A program made the position numbers and the translations under genes. A model generated the notes under the pieces. That model made no database searches, had not been told where the DNA came from, and saw nothing but the letters and a program-made list of their open reading frames with translations. A DNA stretch of 64,000 nt from Neorhizobium sp. NCHU2750 (lineage in GTDB: Bacteria > Pseudomonadota > Alphaproteobacteria > Rhizobiales > Rhizobiaceae): positions 2,604,001 to 2,668,000 of the forward strand of contig NZ_CP030827.1 in the NCBI RefSeq assembly GCF_003597675.1. Direction: 5' to 3'. Below are positions 24,608 to 33,458 of this stretch, piece by piece (positions within the stretch are counted from its first letter, which is position 1; every line of letters starts with the position of its first letter).

Positions 24608-25509
24608 TGCACCAGGAAAAGCTCTTCCAGCACAGGATCTTGCCCGTCGCGGTCTTCGTCATTGCCATCGTCGCCATTTGGTATATCGGCGCCTATGCCT
24701 TGAATGCACCCTTCCAGCGCGATCTTGACCGGCGCGCCAACGTCACCCCAACGGCGATCGAATTCTTCGAAAAGACCATGTCGCAGCCGAAGCCGACGCT
24801 TCCCGCGCCCCATCAAGTGGCGACGAACGTGTTCGAGAATACCTTCCTGCGCAGCGTCACCTCCAATCGCAGCCTCGTCTACCATGCCTGGGTGACGCTA
24901 TCCTCGACCGCGGTCGGCTTCACGCTCGGCACGCTTCTCGGCATCCTGATCGCCGTCGGCATCGTCCATGTGAAGACGCTCGACCGCAGCCTGATGCCCT
25001 GGATCATCGCCTCGCAGATGGTGCCGATCCTCGCCGTGGCACCCATGGTCATCGTCGTGCTCGGCGCGGTCAACATTACCGGGCTTCTGCCCAAGGCGCT
25101 GATTTCCACCTACCTCTCCTTCTTCCCCGTCGCCGTCGGCATGGTGAAGGGTTTGCGCTCGCCCGAACTCATCCAGCTCGACCTGATGCGCACCTATAAT
25201 GCCAGCATCGCCCAGACCTTCTGGAAGCTGCGCGTGCCGGCCTCCGTCCCCTTCCTGTTCACCTCGATGAAGGTGGCGATCGCCGCAAGCCTGGTCGGCG
25301 CCATCGTTGGCGAACTGCCGACCGGCGCCGTTGCCGGCATCGGCTCCAAACTCCTCGCCGGCGCCTATTACAGCCAGACGATCGATATCTGGGCTGCGCT
25401 GATTGCCGGCTCCGTGCTCGCCGCCATCCTCGTGGCGATCGTCGCGCTGGTCGGCCGTCTCGTCGAGCGCGCCATGGGCGCCAAGCCGCGCGGGAGAGCC
25501 TCGTCATGA
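24607..25509 (+). CDS. ABC transporter permease 1 (SsuC/TauC type)
   Basis: A 300-residue permease with one N-terminal helix (about 13-30), a periplasmic segment of about 65 residues, and a five-helix BPD_transp_1 core. The EAA loop is in the segment MRTYNASIAQTFWKLRVPASVPFLFTSMKVA. The start overlaps the upstream stop (TGATG). It works with the ATPase at 22889 and the second permease. Confidence 0.92.
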   Translation: MHQEKLFQHRILPVAVFVIAIVAIWYIGAYALNAPFQRDLDRRANVTPTAIEFFEKTMSQPKPTLPAPHQVATNVFENTFLRSVTSNRSLVYHAWVTLSSTAVGFTLGTLLGILIAVGIVHVKTLDRSLMPWIIASQMVPILAVAPMVIVVLGAVNITGLLPKALISTYLSFFPVAVGMVKGLRSPELIQLDLMRTYNASIAQTFWKLRVPASVPFLFTSMKVAIAASLVGAIVGELPTGAVAGIGSKLLAGAYYSQTIDIWAALIAGSVLAAILVAIVALVGRLVERAMGAKPRGRASS

Positions 25510-26633
25510 CGATCTTCACGCGTTCCTGGCAGGGCTGGCTCGCCCTCATCCTGTCGCTTGCAGCGCTCTGCAGCCTGCCGCTGCTGCTGCCGGATGCCAC
25601 CGCCCAGTTTCAGCAGGTGACGATGTTCTCCATCTTCGTGCTGACGATCGGCGGCGCGGCCCTGTCGCTCCTGCCCCTGCCGACACTGTTCGTCGCCGTC
25701 ATGCTTTTGGTCTGCAGCCATCTTTCCACCGGACTGCTGATCGGCGGCCTTGGCGGAAATGAAGGTCACGCGGCGCTGGCCTTCTTTCTCGTGCTTGCCG
25801 CAGACTGGCTGCTGGCCTGGCGCTGCGTCACTCTTCTCTCCGGCATCAGGCCGCGCTCGTCGCTCGGCGAGGCGCTCCTTCGGCTGGTCATACCGGCAGT
25901 CTTCGGCATCTGGATCCTGATCCTCTGGGAAGCGGCGACCCGCGGCCTCGGCATTCCCTTCATCCTACTGCCGCCGCCTTCCGCCATCGGCGCGCGCATT
26001 GCCACCTCCCTGCCGATCCTCTGGGCCGATGTGCAGCAGACCGTCTTCAAGTCCGTCATCTTTGGTTATGTCGTTGGTTGCGCGGCAGGTTTTGTCGTCG
26101 CCATTCTCGCCGACCGCATCGCCTTCGTCCGCCGCGGCCTGCTGCCGATCGCCAACCTCATGTCGGCGCTGCCGATCATCGGCGTCGCCCCGGTCATGGT
26201 CATGTGGTTCGGCTTCGACTGGCAGTCGAAGGCCGCCGTCGTCATCGTCATGACCTTCTTCCCGATGCTGGTGAACACCATTGCCGGCCTTGGTGCCGCA
26301 GGCTCCATGGAACGCGACCTGATGCGCTCCTATGCGTCGGACTATGCGCAGACCCTGACGAAACTGCGCCTGCCCGCCGCCATGCCCTTCATCTTCAACG
26401 CGCTGAAGATCAATTCGACGCTTGCTTTGATCGGCGCCATCGTCGCCGAATTCTTCGGCACGCCGATCGTCGGCATGGGCTTTCGCATCTCGACCGAGAT
26501 CGGCCGCATGAATGTCGACATGGTCTGGGCGGAAATCGCGGTTGCAGCACTCGCCGGATCTGTCTTTTATGGTGTGATAGCGCTTGGCGAGAGAGCGACG
26601 ACATTCTGGCATCCGTCTAACCGTGGGGGTTAG
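25506..26633 (+). CDS. ABC transporter permease 2 (SsuC/TauC type, extended N-terminus)
   Basis: A 375-residue permease. An N-terminal membrane region (about residues 10-110) precedes the usual core; the EAA-type loop is MRSYASDYAQTLTKLRLPAAMPFIFNALKI. A four-base overlap (ATGA) joins it to permease 1. Two unequal permeases plus one ATPase and one NMT1-type binding protein is the arrangement of pyrimidine/hydantoin and riboflavin-precursor importers. Confidence 0.92.
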   Translation: MTIFTRSWQGWLALILSLAALCSLPLLLPDATAQFQQVTMFSIFVLTIGGAALSLLPLPTLFVAVMLLVCSHLSTGLLIGGLGGNEGHAALAFFLVLAADWLLAWRCVTLLSGIRPRSSLGEALLRLVIPAVFGIWILILWEAATRGLGIPFILLPPPSAIGARIATSLPILWADVQQTVFKSVIFGYVVGCAAGFVVAILADRIAFVRRGLLPIANLMSALPIIGVAPVMVMWFGFDWQSKAAVVIVMTFFPMLVNTIAGLGAAGSMERDLMRSYASDYAQTLTKLRLPAAMPFIFNALKINSTLALIGAIVAEFFGTPIVGMGFRISTEIGRMNVDMVWAEIAVAALAGSVFYGVIALGERATTFWHPSNRGG

Positions 26634-26687
26634 GCGCAACGAACCGCCTGCGTAACATCGCGGTGCGGAAAAGAGAGGGTAGCAGCA

Positions 26688-27665
26688 ATGAAAAAGATCA
26701 TGAAGGCATTGATGGCGACCGCCATCGGCGCGACGGCGGTGCTTTCCGCCGCAGAAGCAATGGCTGCCGACAAGCTGACGCTGCAGCTGAAATGGGTGGC
26801 CCAGGGCCAGTTCGGTGGCTATTACGTCGCCAAGGACAAGGGCTTCTACGAGGCCGAAGGCCTTGACGTGACGATCAAGCCCGGCGGCCCGGATATCGCA
26901 CCCGAACAGGTCATCGCCGGCGGCGGTGCAGACGTCATCGTCGACTGGATGGGTGGCGCGCTGGTGGCCCGCGAAAAGGGCGTTCCGCTCGTCAACATCG
27001 CCCAGCCCTTCCAGAAATCCGGCCTGGAAATGATCTGCCCCAAGGATGGCCCGGTCAAGACCGAGGCGGACTTCAAGGGCAAGACGCTCGGCGTCTGGTT
27101 CTTCGGCAACGAATATCCGTTCTTCGCCTGGATGAACAAGCTCGGCCTCAAGACCGAAGGCGGCGCCGATGGCGTCACCGTCCTGAAGCAGAGCTTCGAC
27201 GTGCAGCCGCTCGTCCAGAAACAGGCGAACTGCATCTCGGTCATGACCTATAACGAATACTGGCAGGCGATCGATGCCGGCTTCAAGCCGGAAGACCTCG
27301 TCGTCTTCAATTACACCAAGCTCGGCAACGACCTGCTGGAAGACGGCCTCTATGCGCTCGACACCAAGCTCAAGGATCCGAAGTTCAAGGACGACATGGT
27401 GAAATTCGTCCGCGCTTCGATGAAGGGCTGGAAATACGCCATGGAAAATCCGGATGAAGCCGCCGAGATCGTCATGGACAATGGCGGCCAGGATGAAAAT
27501 CACCAGAAGCGGATGATGGGCGAAGTCGCCAAGCTGATCGGCGACGGCAAGCTCGACATGGCGACCTATGACCGCACGGTCAAGGCGCTCACCGACCAGA
27601 AGATCATCAGCAAGGCACCGGAAGGCGCCTACACGACCGACATCACCACTGCCGCGCTGAAATAA
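26688..27665 (+). CDS. ABC transporter substrate-binding protein (NMT1/THI5-like)
   Basis: A 325-residue periplasmic protein with a signal peptide (MKKIMKALMATAIGATAVLSAAEAMA). The mature part begins ADKLTLQLKWVAQGQFGGYYVAKDKGFYEAEGLDVTIKPGG, the classic NMT1/THI5 block; members bind pyrimidine or thiamine-pyrimidine compounds. In this operon the ligand is most likely a pyrimidine, dihydropyrimidine or hydantoin. A strong terminator follows 30 bases after the stop and closes the operon. Confidence 0.92.
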   Translation: MKKIMKALMATAIGATAVLSAAEAMAADKLTLQLKWVAQGQFGGYYVAKDKGFYEAEGLDVTIKPGGPDIAPEQVIAGGGADVIVDWMGGALVAREKGVPLVNIAQPFQKSGLEMICPKDGPVKTEADFKGKTLGVWFFGNEYPFFAWMNKLGLKTEGGADGVTVLKQSFDVQPLVQKQANCISVMTYNEYWQAIDAGFKPEDLVVFNYTKLGNDLLEDGLYALDTKLKDPKFKDDMVKFVRASMKGWKYAMENPDEAAEIVMDNGGQDENHQKRMMGEVAKLIGDGKLDMATYDRTVKALTDQKIISKAPEGAYTTDITTAALK

Positions 27666-27691
27666 TCAGGCAATAAAACTTATAGATACAT

Positions 27692-27726
27692 AACAATGCC
27701 CGGCCTTACGGTCGGGCATTGTTTTG
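27692..27726 (+). terminator. rho-independent terminator of the pyrimidine operon
   Basis: Stem CAATGCCCGGCC-TTAC-GGTCGGGCATTG (one G-T pair) followed by TTTTG. Confidence 0.9.
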
Positions 27727-27867
27727 CCATCACTGCGTGCAAGACCTGACCTCGATGGACGGATTGATCGCGGGGTGGTGAACACCTATTGATATATGCG
27801 AAGGCGCGCACGAAATTTCCGGCACCGGCTCCTGGAGCAATTGTCGGATCTCGCCTTCGCTCTGCGT

Positions 27868-27949
27868 CATACGAGGAGGACGTATGATGGAGGATACCGA
27901 TGTCGGCTTTTTCTGCCTCCAGAACCTGGATCCTGTGCATGCCGCCTAG
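27868..27949 (+). other. hairpin plus possible 20-residue leader frame before RND adaptor
   Basis: An inverted repeat CATACG / CGTATG (27868-27886) exposes AGGAGGA in its loop. ATG codons at 27884 and 27887 open a frame that stops with TAG at 27947, overlapping the ATG at 27939, which is a possible adaptor start. The SD-to-ATG spacing is good for 27887. Whether it is translated is not known. Confidence 0.3.
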
Positions 27950-29150
27950 CCTTTCGAAACTGATCCCCGGACTGATCGCATGTGGCATCGTCATCGCCGC
28001 ATCATCTGCACAAGCGCAGGAGGCGGCCAAACCGGCTGAGGCGGAGCCGAAACTCCCGGCCATCGTCGTGACCACGGTGACGGCACGACCGCTGACCGAC
28101 CGCGTGATTGCGACCGGGACGATCCGCCCGATAGACGAGATCTATGTCCAGCCGCTTGTCGAAGGCCTGTCGGTGAAGACGATCAACGTCGATGTTGCCG
28201 ACGACGTGAAGGCAGGCGACGTGCTCGCCAGCCTCAACGACGACGCGCTCGTCCTGCAGAAGAGCCAGTATCAGGCCAACAAGGCCAAGGCCGAGGCTTC
28301 GGTGGCGCAATATCAGGCCCAGGTGGTCGAGGCACAGGCAAATCTCGACGACGCGACGAGACAGCGGGACCGCACAGAGAAGCTCACCCAGAGCGGCACC
28401 AGCACCGCGTCGCAGCTCGAACAGGCCAATGCGCAGGTGGATGTCGCCCGCGCCAGATTGAACGCCGCCCGCCAGGCGGTCGCGGTCGGCCAGTCCGACG
28501 TCCATGTCATCGACGCCCAGATTGCCGATGTCGACCTGCAGCTTGCCCGTACCAGCGTCAAGGCGCCGGTATCAGGCGTGGTTTCCGTCAAGAACGCCAG
28601 GGTCGGCGCCATCGCCTCGGGCAACGGTGACCCGCTGTTCACCCTCATCAAGGACGGCGCGATCGAACTGGTCGCCGATATTTCCGAATCCGATATCCAG
28701 AAGGCAAAGGTCGGCCAGAAGGCTCTCGTCACCGTTGCCGGCAACCCGAAGGAGATCGAGGGCCGCGTCCGCCTCGTCTCGCCGACCGTCGACCAGACGA
28801 CACGGCTCGGCCTCGTGCATATCGAGATCGATGCCGATAGTGGTGCGCGTGCCGGCATGTATGGCCGGGCCTCGATCATCGTTGCCGAAACGAATGCGCT
28901 CGCTTTGCCCCTTTCCGCCGTCACCACCGGGCGCGAGGGCTCCCTCGCCCGCAAGGTCGAAAATGGCGTCGTCAAGCAGGTCAGGATCGACACCGGCTTC
29001 CAGGACGGCGGCTTCGTCGAGGTTCTGAACGGCCTGACGCAGGGCGATACGGTCGTCGCCAAGGCGGGCGCCTTCGTCCGCGACGGCGATCATATCGCCC
29101 CGGTCCCCGAAAAGACCGCCGACGGCAAGGCGACGGAGGTATCGCAATGA
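27900..29150 (+). CDS. RND efflux periplasmic adaptor (membrane-fusion protein)
   Basis: A 416-residue adaptor linking an RND pump to an outer-membrane channel. It has a signal peptide, a lipoyl-like half (YVQPLVEGLSVKTINVDVADDVKAGDVLASLN), an alpha-helical hairpin with long coiled coils (about 120-215), the second lipoyl half (ARTSVKAPVSGVVSVKNARVGAI) and beta-barrel domains. ATG 27900 is preceded by GGAGG; ATG 27939 (MPPSLSKLIPG) would begin directly at the signal peptide and is a real alternative. The pump gene overlaps its stop by four bases. Confidence 0.92.
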   Translation: MSAFSASRTWILCMPPSLSKLIPGLIACGIVIAASSAQAQEAAKPAEAEPKLPAIVVTTVTARPLTDRVIATGTIRPIDEIYVQPLVEGLSVKTINVDVADDVKAGDVLASLNDDALVLQKSQYQANKAKAEASVAQYQAQVVEAQANLDDATRQRDRTEKLTQSGTSTASQLEQANAQVDVARARLNAARQAVAVGQSDVHVIDAQIADVDLQLARTSVKAPVSGVVSVKNARVGAIASGNGDPLFTLIKDGAIELVADISESDIQKAKVGQKALVTVAGNPKEIEGRVRLVSPTVDQTTRLGLVHIEIDADSGARAGMYGRASIIVAETNALALPLSAVTTGREGSLARKVENGVVKQVRIDTGFQDGGFVEVLNGLTQGDTVVAKAGAFVRDGDHIAPVPEKTADGKATEVSQ

Positions 29151-32100
29151 ACTTCTCCGCCTGGTCGATCCGCAATCCGGTAGCACCGCTTCTCGCCTTC
29201 GCCCTGCTCGTCTTCGTCGGCATCCAGGCCTTCTATGCCCTGCCGATCACCCGCTTCCCCAATATCGACGTGCCGGTCGTGTCGATCTCCGTCACCCAGA
29301 GCGGCGCCTCGCCGGCCGAACTGGAAATGCAGGTGACCAAGGAGGTCGAGGACGCCGTCGCCTCGATTAGCGGCATCGACGAGATCCAGTCGACGATTAC
29401 CGATGGCCTGTCGCTGACGACCGTCGTCTTCCGCATCGAAAAGCCGACCGAAGAGGCGGTGCAGGACACCAAGGACGCGATCGACAAGATCCGCAGCGAT
29501 CTGCCGGCCGGCATCGAGGAACCGATCGTCTCCAAGGTCGATGTCGAGGGCCAGGCGATCCAGACCTTCGCCGTCTCCTCGCCCAACATGACGCTGGAAG
29601 AGCTGTCCTGGTTCGTCGACGACACGATTACCCGCGAATTGCAGGGCGAGCCCGGCATCGGCCGGATCGATCGTTACGGCGGCGCCGACCGCGAAGTGCG
29701 CATCTCGCTCGATGCCGCCAAGCTCGATGCCTATGGCATCACCGCGGCCGACGTCAACGCGCAGATCCGCAGCACCAATGTCGATCTCGGCTCCGGCCGC
29801 GGCCAGGTGGCCGGCAACGAACAGACGATCCGCACGCTGGGCGATGCCCGCAACGTCCAGCAACTGGCCGACACCAGTATCGCGCTGTCGAACGGCCGCT
29901 TCGTCAAGCTGTCGGAACTCGGCCGCGTCACCGATACTTATGAGGAGCCGAAATCCTTCTCGCGCTTCAACGGCAACCCGACGGTCACCTTCGCGGTCTT
30001 CCGCGCCAAGGGCGCCAGCGAGGTTTCCGTCGCAAGGACGGTTTCCGAAAGCCTGGACGGCATCCGCAAGGCCCATCCGGACGTGTCGATCGAGATGGTC
30101 GATGACTCCGTCTACTTCACCTACGGCAATTACGAGGCTGCGCTGCACACGCTGATGGAAGGCTCGATCCTCGCCGTCATCGTCGTCTTCCTGTTCTTGA
30201 GAAACTGGCGCGCCACGCTGATCGCCGCCATCGCCCTGCCGCTCTCGGCCATCCCGACTTTCTGGATCATGAACATGATGGGGTTCTCGCTGAACCTCGT
30301 CTCCTTCCTCGCGCTGACGCTGGCGACCGGTATTCTGGTCGACGACGCGATCGTCGAGATCGAAAACATCGCCCGCCATATCAAGATGGGCAAGACGCCC
30401 TATCGCGCCGCGCTCGAAGCGGCGGACGAGATCGGCCTGGCGGTGATCGCCACCAGCTTCACCATCATCGCCGTCTTCGTGCCGGTCTCCTTCATGCCGG
30501 GCATTGCCGGCCAGTACTTCATCCAGTTCGGCCTGACGGTTGCCTTCTCGGTGTTCTTCTCGCTTGCCGTGGCGCGGCTGATCACGCCGCTGATGGCCGC
30601 CTATCTGATGCGTGCCGAAGACGCGATGGACGACCATCACGACAATGACGGACGGCTGATGAAGGCCTATACGCGCCTCGTCACCGGCACGACCAGCCGC
30701 TGGTACTGGCGCTATACGACAATGATCGCAGCCTTCGTCTTCCTCGCCGGATCGCTGTTCCTGTTGAGCAAGGTGCCAGGTTCCTTCCTGCCGCCGGACG
30801 ACAACTCGCGTGTCGTCCTCTCGCTCGAACTGCCGCCCAACGCGACGCTCGACGAGACGGATGCGACCAGCACCAGGGTCTACGAGGCGGTCAGGAATAT
30901 CGATGGCGTCGAAAGCGTCTTCACGCTGGGCGGCGCCTCGCCCAAGGGCGATCTCGAACTGCGCCGCGCCACGGTGCGCGTCAACTTAAAGAACATCGAC
31001 CATTCGCTGATCAAGACGCTGGTCAACAAGGGCCTCGGCTCGACACCGCTGATCGGCGATCTCATCCCGAAAATTCCCGAGCATGGCCGCACCCGGCCGC
31101 AATGGGATGTCGAAAAGGATATCTTCGCCGCCGTCCACCAGATCCCGGATGTGCGCATTTCCAAGGTCAACGACCGGGCCGAGCGCGACCTCTCGTTCAA
31201 CTTCCTCTCCTCCAACGAGGACGACCTGAACGATGCCGTGAGCCTTCTGGAATCTCGGCTGCGCGCCTCCTCCATCCTTGCCAATGTCTCGTCGGAAGGC
31301 GCTCTCCCCCGCCCGGAACTGCAGATCCGCCCGCGCATGGCGGAGGCTTCCCGCCTCGGCATCACGCCGCAGGAGATTTCCGAGACCGTCCGCGTCGCGA
31401 CGATCGGCGATATCGACGCCAATCTGGCGAAGATTTCGCTCGACAGCCGGCAGATCCCGATCCGCGTCCAGACCTCGCTCGACGTGCGCCGCGACCTGCA
31501 GGCAATCCGCAATCTCAAGGTCAAGACCTCGTCGGGCACGATGGTGCCGCTCTACAGCGTCGCCGATATCGACTATTCCGAAGGCCCGAGCTCGATCAAG
31601 CGCAACAACCGCTACCGCGTCGTCTCGATCGGGTCCGACGTGCCCTTCGGCACGGCGCTCGACACATCGACGGCCGAGTTCAAGCGGATCGTCGCCGAAA
31701 CCGACCTGCCGCCGACGGTCAAGCTGGCCGAAAGCGGCGATGCCAAGGTTCAGGCCGAAATGGTCGAGAACTTCGGCAAGGCCATGCTGATGGGCCTGTT
31801 GTTGGTTCTGGTCGTGCTGATCCTGCTGTTCAAGGATGTCATCCAGCCGCTGACCATTCTCTTCTCGCTGCCGCTGGCGATCGGCGGCGTCGCGGTTGCC
31901 CTGATCGTCACCCAGAATGCCCTCTCCATGCCCGTGCTGATCGGCATCCTGATGCTGATGGGCATCGTCACCAAGAACGCCATCCTGCTCGTCGATTTCG
32001 CCATCGAGATGAAGCGGCATGGCCTCGATCGCGTTCACGCCATGGTGGAAGCCGGCCGCAAGCGGGCTCGGCCGATCATCATGACATCCATCGCCATGTC

Positions 32101-32494
32101 GGCCGGCATGCTGCCATCCGCCATGGGTGTCGGCGAAGGCGGCTCCTTCCGCGCCCCGATGGCGATTGCCGTGATTGGCGGCATTATCGTCTCGACGGTA
32201 CTGTCTCTGGTCGTGGTTCCCTCCTTCTTCCTGATCATGGACGATCTGTCACGCCTGCTCGGCAGGCTGTTCGGACGCTTCGTCGGAAAGAAGGAAGACG
32301 AGGAACTTGTCTCGACTGACGAGGTCGCGCGCCAGACACGCCAGCATGGCCGCGCTCTCTCGGATCTCGAAAGGCGGCTGGAAAAGCTCGAAAGCGACGA
32401 TAATTCAACGCCTTCCGGCAAACAGTCGGGCCTCCAGTCGGATGCGCAGGCCGGCCATCGTGTGCTGAGACTGCCGCCGATGGCGGCCGAGTGA
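29147..32494 (+). CDS. RND efflux pump, HAE1-type inner-membrane transporter
   Basis: A 1115-residue proton antiporter of the AcrB/MexF class with twelve helices and two large periplasmic loops. The N-terminus (SIRNPVAPLLAFALLVFVGIQAFYALPITRFPNIDVPVVSI), the helix-4 acids in LATGILVDDAIVEIENI and the helix-10/11 region (LIGILMLMGIVTKNAILLVDFAIE) are diagnostic. After helix 12 there is an unusual extension of about 80 charged residues with a predicted coiled coil (RALSDLERRLEKLE). No TolC gene is nearby. Coupled to the adaptor by ATGA. Confidence 0.95.
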   Translation: MNFSAWSIRNPVAPLLAFALLVFVGIQAFYALPITRFPNIDVPVVSISVTQSGASPAELEMQVTKEVEDAVASISGIDEIQSTITDGLSLTTVVFRIEKPTEEAVQDTKDAIDKIRSDLPAGIEEPIVSKVDVEGQAIQTFAVSSPNMTLEELSWFVDDTITRELQGEPGIGRIDRYGGADREVRISLDAAKLDAYGITAADVNAQIRSTNVDLGSGRGQVAGNEQTIRTLGDARNVQQLADTSIALSNGRFVKLSELGRVTDTYEEPKSFSRFNGNPTVTFAVFRAKGASEVSVARTVSESLDGIRKAHPDVSIEMVDDSVYFTYGNYEAALHTLMEGSILAVIVVFLFLRNWRATLIAAIALPLSAIPTFWIMNMMGFSLNLVSFLALTLATGILVDDAIVEIENIARHIKMGKTPYRAALEAADEIGLAVIATSFTIIAVFVPVSFMPGIAGQYFIQFGLTVAFSVFFSLAVARLITPLMAAYLMRAEDAMDDHHDNDGRLMKAYTRLVTGTTSRWYWRYTTMIAAFVFLAGSLFLLSKVPGSFLPPDDNSRVVLSLELPPNATLDETDATSTRVYEAVRNIDGVESVFTLGGASPKGDLELRRATVRVNLKNIDHSLIKTLVNKGLGSTPLIGDLIPKIPEHGRTRPQWDVEKDIFAAVHQIPDVRISKVNDRAERDLSFNFLSSNEDDLNDAVSLLESRLRASSILANVSSEGALPRPELQIRPRMAEASRLGITPQEISETVRVATIGDIDANLAKISLDSRQIPIRVQTSLDVRRDLQAIRNLKVKTSSGTMVPLYSVADIDYSEGPSSIKRNNRYRVVSIGSDVPFGTALDTSTAEFKRIVAETDLPPTVKLAESGDAKVQAEMVENFGKAMLMGLLLVLVVLILLFKDVIQPLTILFSLPLAIGGVAVALIVTQNALSMPVLIGILMLMGIVTKNAILLVDFAIEMKRHGLDRVHAMVEAGRKRARPIIMTSIAMSAGMLPSAMGVGEGGSFRAPMAIAVIGGIIVSTVLSLVVVPSFFLIMDDLSRLLGRLFGRFVGKKEDEELVSTDEVARQTRQHGRALSDLERRLEKLESDDNSTPSGKQSGLQSDAQAGHRVLRLPPMAAE

Positions 32495-32549
32495 ATGGCC
32501 GCGACGTTTCATCCTATCCGGGAAAATCGCTGCAAAATCTAAATTGCGG

Positions 32550-32563
32550 TTGATCAGTGTCAA
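32550..32563 (+). promoter_or_regulatory. FNR-type box upstream of the FNR-family gene
   Basis: TTGATCAGTGTCAA differs from TTGAT-N4-ATCAA at one base. It lies 80 bases before the start of the Crp/Fnr gene, consistent with autoregulation. The gene product has the E-x-x-S-R recognition residues that read TTGA half-sites. Confidence 0.5.
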
Positions 32564-32642
32564 ATCCATCCGCCCTTTGCCCGCTATCCTGCTGCCCATG
32601 GATGCCCCAATCAGCGGCCGCAACTAAGGAAGAGATGGCGAG

Positions 32643-33326
32643 ATGAACAGCAGCCTCAAACTCAGCAATCGAGACCGGGCAGTGCTTCTGAAGGCACCGT
32701 TTCTGGCGGGGCTGGGCAATGCTGCCCTGGTCCGCCTGATGTCGACGATGACGATCAGCACGCTCCCGGCCCGCAAGTTCGTAATGCGGGAAGGAGAAAA
32801 TGCGGACGCATTCTATTGCGTCCTCAGTGGATATGTCCGGCTTTTCCGTTTGAGCCGCGAGGGACGCGAAGCCGACATCATGGTCTGCGCTCCGGGCGAA
32901 ACCTTTGCCGAATGCCTGCTGTTCAGCGACAGCGTCTATCGGTGCAATGCCCAGACGGCGGAACCGACCACGCTCGCCCGCTTCGACATGCAGGCCGTGC
33001 GCGATCTCGCCCAGCAGGATCCGGAAATCGCCAAGGCACTGATTTCCGCCATTTCGCGCCACCTGCTCGGCACGATGGACTGCATCGCCAACGATCGCCT
33101 GTTCACCGCGCCGCAGAGAGTGGCCAACTATATCCTCAGCCGTTGCCCGATGGAGGGCAGCTCCGCGTCGATCCGCCTGCCGTTCCAGAAGAGCCTGCTT
33201 GCCGGCATGCTGGGGCTGGCGCCGGAAGCCCTGTCGCGCGCCTTTTCCAGCCTGCGTCGGGTCGGCGTCACCGTGCGCGGCCGCATCATCCAGGTCGGAG
33301 ACGTTCAGGCATTGAGGAATATCTAG
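32643..33326 (+). CDS. Crp/Fnr-family transcriptional regulator (Dnr/NnrR-like)
   Basis: A 227-residue regulator with an N-terminal cyclic-nucleotide-fold sensor (about 15-130, FVMREGENADAFYCVLSGYVRLFRLSREGREADIM) and a C-terminal winged helix. The recognition helix reads PEALSRAFSSLRR (Glu195, Ser198, Arg199), the FNR-type E-x-x-S-R that binds TTGAT. The N-terminal cysteine cluster of oxygen-sensing FNR is absent, so it resembles the NO-responsive Dnr/NnrR or FixK branches. AAGGAAGAG precedes the start and a terminator follows the gene. Effector not determined. Confidence 0.87.
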   Translation: MNSSLKLSNRDRAVLLKAPFLAGLGNAALVRLMSTMTISTLPARKFVMREGENADAFYCVLSGYVRLFRLSREGREADIMVCAPGETFAECLLFSDSVYRCNAQTAEPTTLARFDMQAVRDLAQQDPEIAKALISAISRHLLGTMDCIANDRLFTAPQRVANYILSRCPMEGSSASIRLPFQKSLLAGMLGLAPEALSRAFSSLRRVGVTVRGRIIQVGDVQALRNI

Positions 33327-33398
33327 GCTCGAAGGCGCGCGAGACGACGCAGCCTTCAGAGCAAGCCTGTTGCCACAGGGGTGTCCGGCGACAGGCGA

Positions 33399-33433
33399 GG
33401 CCGGCGGGTAACAACCGCCGGCCTTTCTTTTTG
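33399..33433 (+). terminator. rho-independent terminator of Crp/Fnr gene
   Basis: Stem GGCCGGCGG-(seven-base loop)-CCGCCGGCC followed by TTTCTTTTT, about 70 bases after the stop codon and just before the convergent ureG. Confidence 0.92.
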
Positions 33434-33458
33434 CGTTTGTCAATTCAGGCCGCGCTGG

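Noticed and set aside
29090..30640. Open frame of 516 codons on the minus strand
   Set aside because: Antisense to the RND pump gene; repetitive Asp/Arg/Gly composition.
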